Assembly (NCBI GenBank): GCA_903862805.1
Contig: CAIOZP010000363.1
Span: 1 to 5,592 of the forward strand
Reading direction: 5' to 3'
Origin: an uncultured Fibrobacterota bacterium
Lineage (GTDB): Bacteria > Fibrobacterota > Chitinivibrionia > Chitinivibrionales > CAIOZP01
Length of the DNA: 5,592 nt
Part shown: positions 1 to 5,592 of the stretch, piece after piece
Position numbering within the stretch: the first letter of the stretch is position 1
Layout of the letters: each line of letters opens with the position of its first letter
The notes under the pieces: model-generated
Database searches by the model: none
What the model was told of the DNA's origin: nothing
What the model saw: the letters and a program-made list of their open reading frames with translations, nothing else
Translations under genes and position numbers: made by a program

Positions 1-1
1 C

Positions 2-2872
2 ATTGCCACGCAGCCTGCTCCTATTAGCTCACTAATCGGAACCGGCACCGTTGCTCTACCTCCGTTGGCTGTAAGTACCGGACGGGATGCCAATCTTTCA
101 AACGTCACAGTCAACTACAATCTGGATGCAAATGTGCTATCTGCATTAACAAATCCGACAGACCCTCTTAAGGTTCAGGAAATGGTGTTAAACCCCATTA
201 CAAACTTGTCTGACGGTCGATTTGTCGACACTTCAGAATATATTGGCGCAAGTCGATACGGTTTGAACCTATGGAAAACTGTACTGCCTTCATTTTTTTG
301 CAAATTTAAAACATCTACATCGGCTGATCCCGGTTCGTTTAACGTGTCAATACATGATCAAGCCGGAAATAACAATGCGGCTAGCAATGGCACTATTGGT
401 GTGCCCGGAGGAAATTGGTTTTATTTGGATCTGGTATCGACAGATCCAACAGGACAATTTTATCAGAGTCCATTTGCTTGGAAATATGCAGACCGAAACA
501 GCCCTTGGGATTTTGCAAATGCTACCAACCGCATACCGAATGGCATGTCGGTTAATAACTGGACAGATTTCCCTGAATCATTCCGCGAATTATATCTCGG
601 ATATGGGATGCATGGTCTCAATCTCCCCTATCTTTCAAGGCATGAATTCGGCCACAATCTCGGACTAAATCATGTCCACAATAGCACCGATGCCATCAAC
701 GACAAGGATAAGGAATGGTACTACCCAAGCGACATGCTACAGAGCTACAACAGATCTTACAACAGCACCGCTCGTTTTGCCTGGGACGTAGCATGGGGTG
801 CCGGTCTTGGACATACAATGTCCTATCCTATGATTCCTTATCGTATTTCACTCAAGATGCCGCTCTCCGATAAAGACACTTCCGTATTTTCCACGTGCAA
901 TTGGCTTGATGCTTCTTTCCGCATGTACGAGAAAACCTCCGCCGATCTTTCCAAAGCTTTTGTTGTCGGCATTGATTCTCTTTCTGTTAAACCGGGAATT
1001 GGCAGTAACATTTCGGGACTAACCGATCTTGATGGCCCTATGAATCAAGCTGCCTTGAATCTACCCGAGGGTATGGTAGTTGATCATCACGGCTATGCTG
1101 GTGAAGTCGGTACGCTTTATTTCGGCGTAAGCGGAAAAATCAAGAAACTGACCCCGCAGGGGAATGTTGTTACCGTTGCCGGAACCGGCATTGTCGGCTA
1201 TGCGAATGGCCCTGCGACATCGGCACAGTTTACTGCCGATCCAAGTCCATTCGCTATTGACGCAAGTGGCAATATCTACGTCTGCGAAAACACCATGTCG
1301 AGAATCAGGGTTATCAAGCCCGATGGAACCGTGGCTCTTCTTGCCGGAAGCCCGACTGGCGCAAAAGGTTACCAGAACGGAACCGGCTCTGCTGTGCTCT
1401 TCAATGTCTGCGCCTCGATTGTTTTCGACAAAACGGCAAACTGTCTCTATGTCGCCGACTGGTACAACAACGTCATACGCAGTATCAATTGTTCCACATG
1501 TGCGGTAAGTCTGTTCGCTGGTACTCCCGGTGTAGCCGGAATCCACAACGGCGCTCTTTCCTCGGCAACATTCACAGGGCCGACAGGTTTGGCATTCGAT
1601 GAAACACATCGTTATCTGTATGTGAACGACGAGGCGCCAAACACAATACAGGATATCCGTCGTATAGACATTGCCGCGCAGACCGTAACGACAATTGCCG
1701 GAACAGTTCCCGGCCATGCTGATGGAGCAGGTGCGCAAGCTCGCTTTACCGGTATTTCCGATATGGATGTGGATGCCAACGGAGAGCTTTGGGTTGCCGA
1801 TGGCGATGAACACAGCGTAAGAAAAGTTACGACTGACGGATATGTCTCGACTGTTGCCGGCGATCTTCATAAGTTGCCACCTGCAGGGTCAACGGAAGCT
1901 ACTCAGGAACCTACACGTAGAAGCTGCAATGTCAACCGTGAGCTGGCGGCTTCGGGTGCGAGCTTCAATCTGCCGGTCGATGTTGCCTGTGATGATTGGG
2001 GCAGGGTTTTTGTGAGCGACAAATATGACAATCGCATTCGCATCATTGACAAAGTAATTCCGCTTGTTGTGAATGCTCCACCGATGGGACGGCATTTCAA
2101 TTCCAGAACAGAAGCACTTTATTTCGATGTGACCATCAATGACAATGACAAAATTCTTGATCGTCTGTTCATCAGTTCCATGGATGGATATGCCGCCGGG
2201 TTCGATTTAAGGCTTGCAGGGCCCAATAACCTGACCAATATTCAGCATTGGACTTATACAGGTGATGTAAGCCTGAACTATTCCCCGACACCGGGACACT
2301 ACAGACTTGAAGTTCGGCCCTTAAGTCCTACTGCTTCAATTACTGGTTCGTTTCAGATCTCGTTTGTTAGTAATCGCAACTCCTTGGCTATTGGCGGTCA
2401 GACGGTTTCTGGTACATTGGAAACAGAAGGCAAGGAAGACTGGTTCGAATTTGCCGTTACCAAGCCGACGGCTATGTTTGTCGCATTTAGTAATGATGAT
2501 GCAGGGGATTACGTTGACCCTTTGCATCCCAATAACCAGACGCATTGTAGCAACATTGCAACACCCATGCTTTACGGTGGAATTTTCAGAGATACATTAT
2601 GGAGCCATAAATCAACGACATCAAGTGGAGTGGTTATTCCGGGAGCTCCGGTACTGGATGCCAATGGAAATCCAACAACGGTCTATGCGACCAACACCTC
2701 GCTTCCTGTAAAACTGATTGCCCAAGGAGCGTCTATATTAACTGACGGGCAAATAACACTTGAACCCGGAACCTATTGGATTCGTGTCCGTGCCGACAAC
2801 CCGTTTTATGTGAATAATCCGGACTTTGGTAGCAGATATCCGAAGTATAGCATTTCCATTCCTCTTAATTGA
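2..2872 (+). CDS. Secreted metzincin-like zinc metalloprotease with NHL propeller and PPC-type C-terminal domains (5' partial)
   Basis: The frame is open from the left edge, so the true start and any signal peptide lie upstream; the TTG at 65 is only an internal codon. 956 residues are visible, numbered here from position 2. The motif HEFGHNLGLNH (residues 214-224) fits the metzincin HExxHxxGxxH signature: His214, His218 and His224 would bind zinc and Glu215 would be the catalytic base. TMSYP (Met273) is a fitting Met-turn, 49 residues after the third histidine. Residues 350-686 form six NHL-type blades. Residues about 690-790 and 793-956 look like two beta-sandwich domains; the second has the PPC pattern (VSGTLETEGKEDWFEF, with D813-W814-F815). 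It ends PKYSISIPLN, with no T9SS-like sorting domain, unlike the next gene. A secreted endopeptidase is the best reading. Substrate and exact peptidase family are unknown; an M11- or M43-like relative is possible. Confidence 0.82.
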   Translation: MATQPAPISSLIGTGTVALPPLAVSTGRDANLSNVTVNYNLDANVLSALTNPTDPLKVQEMVLNPITNLSDGRFVDTSEYIGASRYGLNLWKTVLPSFFCKFKTSTSADPGSFNVSIHDQAGNNNAASNGTIGVPGGNWFYLDLVSTDPTGQFYQSPFAWKYADRNSPWDFANATNRIPNGMSVNNWTDFPESFRELYLGYGMHGLNLPYLSRHEFGHNLGLNHVHNSTDAINDKDKEWYYPSDMLQSYNRSYNSTARFAWDVAWGAGLGHTMSYPMIPYRISLKMPLSDKDTSVFSTCNWLDASFRMYEKTSADLSKAFVVGIDSLSVKPGIGSNISGLTDLDGPMNQAALNLPEGMVVDHHGYAGEVGTLYFGVSGKIKKLTPQGNVVTVAGTGIVGYANGPATSAQFTADPSPFAIDASGNIYVCENTMSRIRVIKPDGTVALLAGSPTGAKGYQNGTGSAVLFNVCASIVFDKTANCLYVADWYNNVIRSINCSTCAVSLFAGTPGVAGIHNGALSSATFTGPTGLAFDETHRYLYVNDEAPNTIQDIRRIDIAAQTVTTIAGTVPGHADGAGAQARFTGISDMDVDANGELWVADGDEHSVRKVTTDGYVSTVAGDLHKLPPAGSTEATQEPTRRSCNVNRELAASGASFNLPVDVACDDWGRVFVSDKYDNRIRIIDKVIPLVVNAPPMGRHFNSRTEALYFDVTINDNDKILDRLFISSMDGYAAGFDLRLAGPNNLTNIQHWTYTGDVSLNYSPTPGHYRLEVRPLSPTASITGSFQISFVSNRNSLAIGGQTVSGTLETEGKEDWFEFAVTKPTAMFVAFSNDDAGDYVDPLHPNNQTHCSNIATPMLYGGIFRDTLWSHKSTTSSGVVIPGAPVLDANGNPTTVYATNTSLPVKLIAQGASILTDGQITLEPGTYWIRVRADNPFYVNNPDFGSRYPKYSISIPLN
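641..673 (+). other. Metzincin zinc-binding motif HExxHxxGxxH
   Basis: These codons read HEFGHNLGLNH, with every signature position of the metzincin clan intact (H, E, H, G, H). Known metzincins use the three histidines to hold zinc and the glutamate to activate water. The downstream TMSYP at 815-829 could supply the conserved Met-turn. A second methionine in YPSDMLQSYN is a weaker candidate because it lacks the usual small residue and tyrosine right after Met. The intact motif suggests an active enzyme. Confidence 0.85.
1049..2060 (+). repeat. Six NHL-type beta-propeller repeats within the metalloprotease gene
   Basis: The blades begin near 1049, 1211, 1382, 1553, 1727 and 1946, about 54-58 codons apart except for the fifth interval, which is longer. 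Each follows the order A-x-F, a hydrophobic strand ending in D-x-x-G or similar, then hYV-x-D, then IR-x-I, and a closing T-h-AG. Examples are NIYVCENTMSRIRVI, CLYVADWYNNVIRSI, ELWVADGDEHSVRKV and RVFVSDKYDNRIRII. Six blades is the usual size of a closed NHL propeller. The fifth blade is followed by an extra loop of about 30 residues rich in Thr, Glu and Pro before the last blade. NHL propellers normally bind protein, peptide or glycan ligands; the ligand here cannot be told. Confidence 0.85.
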
Positions 2873-2883
2873 TAACACCTTAT

Positions 2884-2914
2884 TGTGCGGGGAGAAATCC
2901 CCGCACATTTCTTT
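2884..2914 (+). terminator. Intrinsic-terminator-like hairpin between genes 1 and 2
   Basis: The arms TGTGCGGGGA (2884-2893) and TCCCCGCACA (2898-2907) pair perfectly over 10 bp around a GAAA loop of the stable GNRA type. They are followed by TTTCTTT (2908-2914). The stem starts 11 bases after the stop of the metalloprotease gene, which is a normal place for a rho-independent terminator. The T-run is interrupted by one C, so termination may be incomplete. The T-run abuts the Shine-Dalgarno sequence of the next gene, so the hairpin could also act as an attenuator or as a 3'-end stabiliser. Confidence 0.8.
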
Positions 2915-2919
2915 GGGAG
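2915..2919 (+). promoter_or_regulatory. Ribosome binding site fixing the start of gene 2
   Basis: GGGAG lies 5 bases before the ATG at 2925 and is the only purine-rich Shine-Dalgarno candidate near it. Together with the signal peptide that begins at this ATG, it decides the start. The longer in-frame reading from 2826 would overlap the end of gene 1 and translate through the hairpin. Confidence 0.7.
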
Positions 2920-2924
2920 ACAAA

Positions 2925-5057
2925 ATGCGAAACATTATTTCGGCTTTACTTTTATGCGTTATTTCTGTGTCTGCGTTATCGATGGATTGGCTATGGCAGA
3001 ATCCATTGCCGGGTAATGCGCAGATATTGACGGTTCGTGTTTTGGATGACTCGAATGCTGTCCTCAGTGGGGATCGAGGCTATATCGCAAGAACCTCTGA
3101 TCGGGGGGAACACTGGCAAAATATAGGGTGTGATACCTTTGTGGATTTAGCGTATAGCGTATTCGAAACTTCTCAAAAGGGATGGTTATATGGAGGTAGT
3201 TATTCTCTTTTGACAAATGATGGAGGAAAAACATGGTCGCTCTTTTTCGGCAATGTCCCACCTTCTTACGGGCATATTCGACCGAATGGAATTGGCTATG
3301 GGCCGATTACAAAAGACAACGGCCTTACTTGGATAATTATCCCTTGGATTACCGGCTCTGACAATATAGCGAGTTGGTGGAAACTCGATTCTTTGAACAC
3401 TATAATTTCTTGTTATGGTGGCCCACAAAATGCACTTCGGTTAACACATGACAATGGCGCGACTTTTTCCGACTACTTCAAGATTCATTTTGCCAATGCT
3501 GCTGATTCTGCATTTGGCCTTGGTGACTGCGCTTATGCTGATTCTCAGGTTTACATCAGTGGTGGCACTATAAACACAGACACGATGCAAGTATGGCGAT
3601 CGATTGACAAGGGCGTATCTTGGTATAAATTAGTCGCATATTTGTCACGTGGTGGCTACTGTGACAAGTTTCATTTCACAGATTCTCTAAGCGGTGTAAC
3701 TATTTCAGACTCCATAATCGGCGTCACACGTGACGGCGGTCGTTCATGGCACCAAGCCGTCGCTCGCCAAGACACATGCAAATTCATAGACATAGATCTT
3801 GCTGACAACGGCGCATGGGGGCTTGTTGTTGGCAGTAACGGTACCGTTTATCGCTCTGTTGACTCCTGTAAAACATGGGGCTACGCAAGCAAGGGGCCGA
3901 GAACAGAGTTTCGTTGTCTTGGTGTTCCCGACAGCAGTACATGCGTTGCAGGTGGTGTATCAGATAAACTCTATCGCACAGAAGACTGCGGGAATACATG
4001 GCAGTTTGTTAAAGTGACTCAAGACACGGCCGCAATTGTTGAGTCGATAGATTTTTCCGATTCTGTAACTGGCTGGGCAACCGGAATCAGCGTTTCTGGC
4101 GGTGCAATCTGGCACACAACAGACAAGGGGAAAACATGGAGTGCAAGTCTTTCGGCAAGCAGGTGTCATTTCTTATGTGTAAAGGCAGTTTCTCCCTCAT
4201 GCATTTATGCCAGTGGTTACGGCGGCTTGCTCCTCAAAACCGTAAACGGTGGAAGTAAATGGGATACAATTGTGACACCGGTAATAGACACACAGCTTAT
4301 CTGGTGCGTCAATTTCTGTGACAGTCTAACAGGCCTCATCGGCGCAAGTTCCGGAATATGCTACCGAACAGCCGATGGCGGCAAAACATGGACACAGGTG
4401 GTGGCTGCGAAAAATGGTTCTGGGATCTTGTGCATAAAATGCCTCGATAAATCGACTTGGGTTATAGGTACATCGTCCAGTTATATTTATCGTTCCACCG
4501 ATAGCGCAAAAACATTTGAAGAGAAATCTTATGCACCCACTTTATCACCATCGTGGGATCTTTATCCGGTTACCCAAGACACGGTTTTGATGGTATCCGA
4601 GGGCGGTATTTGCGCCATTTCTCTCATAGGAACAGGCTCCCCGCCGGATCGTTCTCTTAACAAACGAGGGACACAACCCGGCTACCTTTTCCAGACAAGA
4701 ATGCAACACGACGTGGGTTGGTGTGTAGGCAGTGACGGAGTAATTGTCCGGGTACGCTTGCATCGTTCGACCGTTGTTCCGATTCAGAGCCAAGCGGGGA
4801 AATTTCTGCCTGGCAGCAAAGGCCTCATTATCCGCGTCAACAATCGCAATCTCCGCCTGAACTGGAATCAGGAGAGATCCGGTAAATGCATCGTGACCGT
4901 TTACGATCTTAAAGGACGGTCGATTTCCCGAAAGGAAATCACGGCTCACTCAGGAGAGCAGAGTTTCAGCGAATCGTTGAACACCGCCGCCGGAATGTAC
5001 CTGCTGAAACTGGAATCCGGATTTAAAACAGAGTCGCGGTGTTTTGTGCTGGAATGA
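2925..5057 (+). CDS. Exported Asp-box (BNR/Ycf48-like) beta-propeller protein with T9SS-like C-terminal sorting domain
   Basis: The product has 710 residues. The N-terminus, MRNIISALLLCVISVSALSM, is a signal peptide: a basic residue, then a hydrophobic core and a small-residue cleavage region. The mature part starts DWLWQNPLPGNAQ, as in many Ycf48-like secreted proteins. Twelve Asp-boxes of the form (S/T)xDxGxxW start at residues 56, 96, 128, 173, 225, 267, 310, 351, 397, 438, 481 and 523. Two further blade-like segments without a box follow (about residues 545-625). Residues about 640-710 carry VTVYDLKGR and AAGMYLLKLESG, the pattern of T9SS type A sorting domains, which known systems use for outer-membrane translocation and then cleave. 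No catalytic residues are recognisable, so a binding or scaffold role is inferred. The mature chain has 21 cysteines, which is high for this class. It is probably co-transcribed with the gene at 5096. Confidence 0.85.
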   Translation: MRNIISALLLCVISVSALSMDWLWQNPLPGNAQILTVRVLDDSNAVLSGDRGYIARTSDRGEHWQNIGCDTFVDLAYSVFETSQKGWLYGGSYSLLTNDGGKTWSLFFGNVPPSYGHIRPNGIGYGPITKDNGLTWIIIPWITGSDNIASWWKLDSLNTIISCYGGPQNALRLTHDNGATFSDYFKIHFANAADSAFGLGDCAYADSQVYISGGTINTDTMQVWRSIDKGVSWYKLVAYLSRGGYCDKFHFTDSLSGVTISDSIIGVTRDGGRSWHQAVARQDTCKFIDIDLADNGAWGLVVGSNGTVYRSVDSCKTWGYASKGPRTEFRCLGVPDSSTCVAGGVSDKLYRTEDCGNTWQFVKVTQDTAAIVESIDFSDSVTGWATGISVSGGAIWHTTDKGKTWSASLSASRCHFLCVKAVSPSCIYASGYGGLLLKTVNGGSKWDTIVTPVIDTQLIWCVNFCDSLTGLIGASSGICYRTADGGKTWTQVVAAKNGSGILCIKCLDKSTWVIGTSSSYIYRSTDSAKTFEEKSYAPTLSPSWDLYPVTQDTVLMVSEGGICAISLIGTGSPPDRSLNKRGTQPGYLFQTRMQHDVGWCVGSDGVIVRVRLHRSTVVPIQSQAGKFLPGSKGLIIRVNNRNLRLNWNQERSGKCIVTVYDLKGRSISRKEITAHSGEQSFSESLNTAAGMYLLKLESGFKTESRCFVLE
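3090..4517 (+). repeat. Array of twelve Asp-box repeats
   Basis: The 27-base boxes start at 3090, 3210, 3306, 3441, 3597, 3723, 3852, 3975, 4113, 4236, 4365 and 4491, with spacings of 96-156 bases and an average near 127 (about 42 codons). Clear copies include RTSDRGEHW, LTNDGGKTW, VTRDGGRSW, HTTDKGKTW and RTADGGKTW. Weaker copies are LTHDNGATF (Phe for Trp), RSVDSCKTW (Cys for Gly), KTVNGGSKW (Asn for Asp) and RSTDSAKTF. Asp-boxes sit in beta-hairpins of propeller blades in sialidases, sortilins and Ycf48. Twelve or more blades are too many for one ordinary propeller, so two stacked propellers are likely. Confidence 0.85.
4842..5054 (+). other. Segment coding the T9SS type A-like C-terminal sorting domain
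   Basis: The last 70 or so residues of gene 2 show a short beta-sandwich pattern: LRLNWNQ, then VTVYDLKGRSISRKE, SFSESLNTAAGMYLLKLESG and a final RCFVLE. The h-x-h-Y-D-x-x-G-R and hxxGhYhhxh elements are the hallmarks of the T9SS type A signal and of related sorting domains outside Bacteroidota. A FlgD-like or other Ig-like C-terminal domain is a structural alternative, but its place at the extreme C-terminus of an exported repeat protein favours sorting. Confidence 0.7.
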
Positions 5058-5095
5058 ATTGATAAGCGAATGAAATACAAACAATGGAATATCCT

Positions 5096-5592
5096 ATGAA
5101 ATTGTCCTTGAAAAGGTTTGTTCAAGTTCTGTGCGTCGTCATATTCTCGTCAAATGTTTCTTTTGGAGCTGCTGCATTCAGCATTAATGGGCTGGATACG
5201 ATCTGGGCACCTTTCCCAAATGGCATAAATGGTGTAAACACCTCACTGGATTCAAGCACCAGTGATTCAATGTTTATGAAAGTTCCTCAAAATCTCATTA
5301 TTAAAAATTTGTCAGCATCGGCGATTCATGTGGTAATGTCGTTTCATTCGCATGACTCTTTGTCGAGCGTCGAGAAGATGAATTTCCGTTTGGAATTTCG
5401 AATACCACCAAGCTTTTACTATTTAGACTTGAATTGGGATACTATTCAGAAAGTAGATGTTGTTGCAAACGATTCAGCACATATAGACAGTATTTGTTCG
5501 TTATACACGATCGCAAAAATAGCCGTGGTTAATCCGACATCAGATCCGCATGTGTCTTCACTTGTCGGTGCTCTGGTATTTACGTTGGCTGA
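5096..5592 (+). CDS. Exported protein of unknown function (3' partial)
   Basis: 165 codons are visible and the frame stays open to the right edge. The N-terminus, MKLSLKRFVQVLCVVIFSS, followed by NVSFGAAA, is a good signal peptide with Lys/Arg before a hydrophobic core and an Ala-rich cleavage site. The mature part (AFSINGLDTIWAPFPNGING onwards) is rich in Ser, Asp and beta-forming residues, with few charged stretches, and matches no family I recognise. It contains segments such as NLIIKNLSASAIHVVMSF and FRLEFRIPPSFYYLDLNW, which look like strands of a beta-sandwich. The ATG at 5096 is preferred because the signal peptide begins there; an in-frame ATG at 5084 would add only MEYP. The Shine-Dalgarno signal is weak (GGAA at 5086-5089). 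The gene follows gene 2 by 38 bases without a terminator, so an operon is likely. A sorting domain, if any, would lie beyond the window. Confidence 0.7.
   Translation, partial: MKLSLKRFVQVLCVVIFSSNVSFGAAAFSINGLDTIWAPFPNGINGVNTSLDSSTSDSMFMKVPQNLIIKNLSASAIHVVMSFHSHDSLSSVEKMNFRLEFRIPPSFYYLDLNWDTIQKVDVVANDSAHIDSICSLYTIAKIAVVNPTSDPHVSSLVGALVFTLA

Noticed and set aside
65..67. TTG at 65 as the start of gene 1
   Set aside because: The frame is open to the left edge, no ribosome binding site precedes this TTG, and no signal peptide follows it. The gene is simply truncated by the window.
1177..1190. Inverted repeat TGCCGG-AA-CCGGCA
   Set aside because: It lies inside the NHL coding region, where it encodes the recurring V-A-G-T-G blade ending. 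The 2-base loop is too small for a stable hairpin and no T-run follows.
1061..1870. A 269-codon open frame on the minus strand, opposite the NHL region
   Set aside because: It lies wholly antisense to well-supported NHL blades, has a cysteine- and serine-rich product without family features, and has no separate regulatory context. The repeated codon pattern of the NHL blades is enough to keep the opposite frame open.
2823..2874. Possible promoter for gene 2 (TATAGC near 2846, TTGATA at 2869)
   Set aside because: TATAGC has no acceptable -35 box at 16-18 bases upstream, and TTGATA has no -10 box at the right distance downstream. Neither can be supported.
2826..2924. A longer N-terminus for gene 2 starting at 2826
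   Set aside because: It would overlap the end of gene 1 by 47 bases, translate through the hairpin and bury the signal peptide 33 residues inside the protein. The ATG at 2925 has both a Shine-Dalgarno and a signal peptide.
3210..4391. Recurrent AAAACATGG-type words as possible DNA-level repeats or binding sites
   Set aside because: They encode the K-T-W part of the Asp-boxes in frame, so protein repeat and codon preference explain them. The flanking DNA between boxes is not repeated.
4545..4949. A 134-codon open frame on the minus strand under the end of gene 2
   Set aside because: It is antisense to the last blades and the sorting domain, and its product shows no recognisable motif.

Overview
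The window reads as bacterial DNA carrying a run of three plus-strand genes for exported proteins. The first is cut by the left edge and the third by the right edge. There are no RNA genes, mobile elements or CRISPR repeats that I can see, and every stretch longer than 60 bases is covered by a gene. The C-terminus of the second protein resembles the type A sorting domain of the type IX secretion system (T9SS). Together with mid-range base composition and large secreted beta-propeller proteins, this points to a Gram-negative member of the Fibrobacterota/Bacteroidota/Ignavibacteriota side of the bacterial tree. I lean weakly towards Fibrobacterota, but the sequence alone does not settle the phylum.

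Layout. Positions 2-2872 hold the 3' part (956 visible residues) of a multidomain metalloprotease-like protein. It has a metzincin-type zinc motif (HEFGHNLGLNH), then a six-blade NHL propeller, then two C-terminal beta-sandwich domains of the PPC type. Positions 2884-2914 hold a strong intrinsic-terminator-like hairpin with a GAAA loop. It lies directly against the ribosome binding site of the next gene. Positions 2925-5057 encode a 710-residue exported protein with twelve Asp-box (BNR/Ycf48-like) repeats about 42 residues apart and a T9SS-like C-terminal sorting domain. After a 38-base gap with no terminator, a third gene starts at 5096 and runs off the window; it has a signal peptide and no recognisable family.

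How they may work together. All three products appear to be exported. The first is probably proteolytic, the second looks like a surface-anchored or released binding scaffold, and the third is unknown. Genes 2 and 3 look co-transcribed. Gene 1 is separated from them by the hairpin, so it is either a separate unit or coupled to them by partial read-through. A shared function in breaking down or binding an extracellular substrate is possible but is only inferred from proximity. I found no convincing evidence of a wholly new system. The most unusual features are the domain combination of gene 1, the cysteine-rich twelve-box propeller of gene 2, and the terminator placed against a start site.
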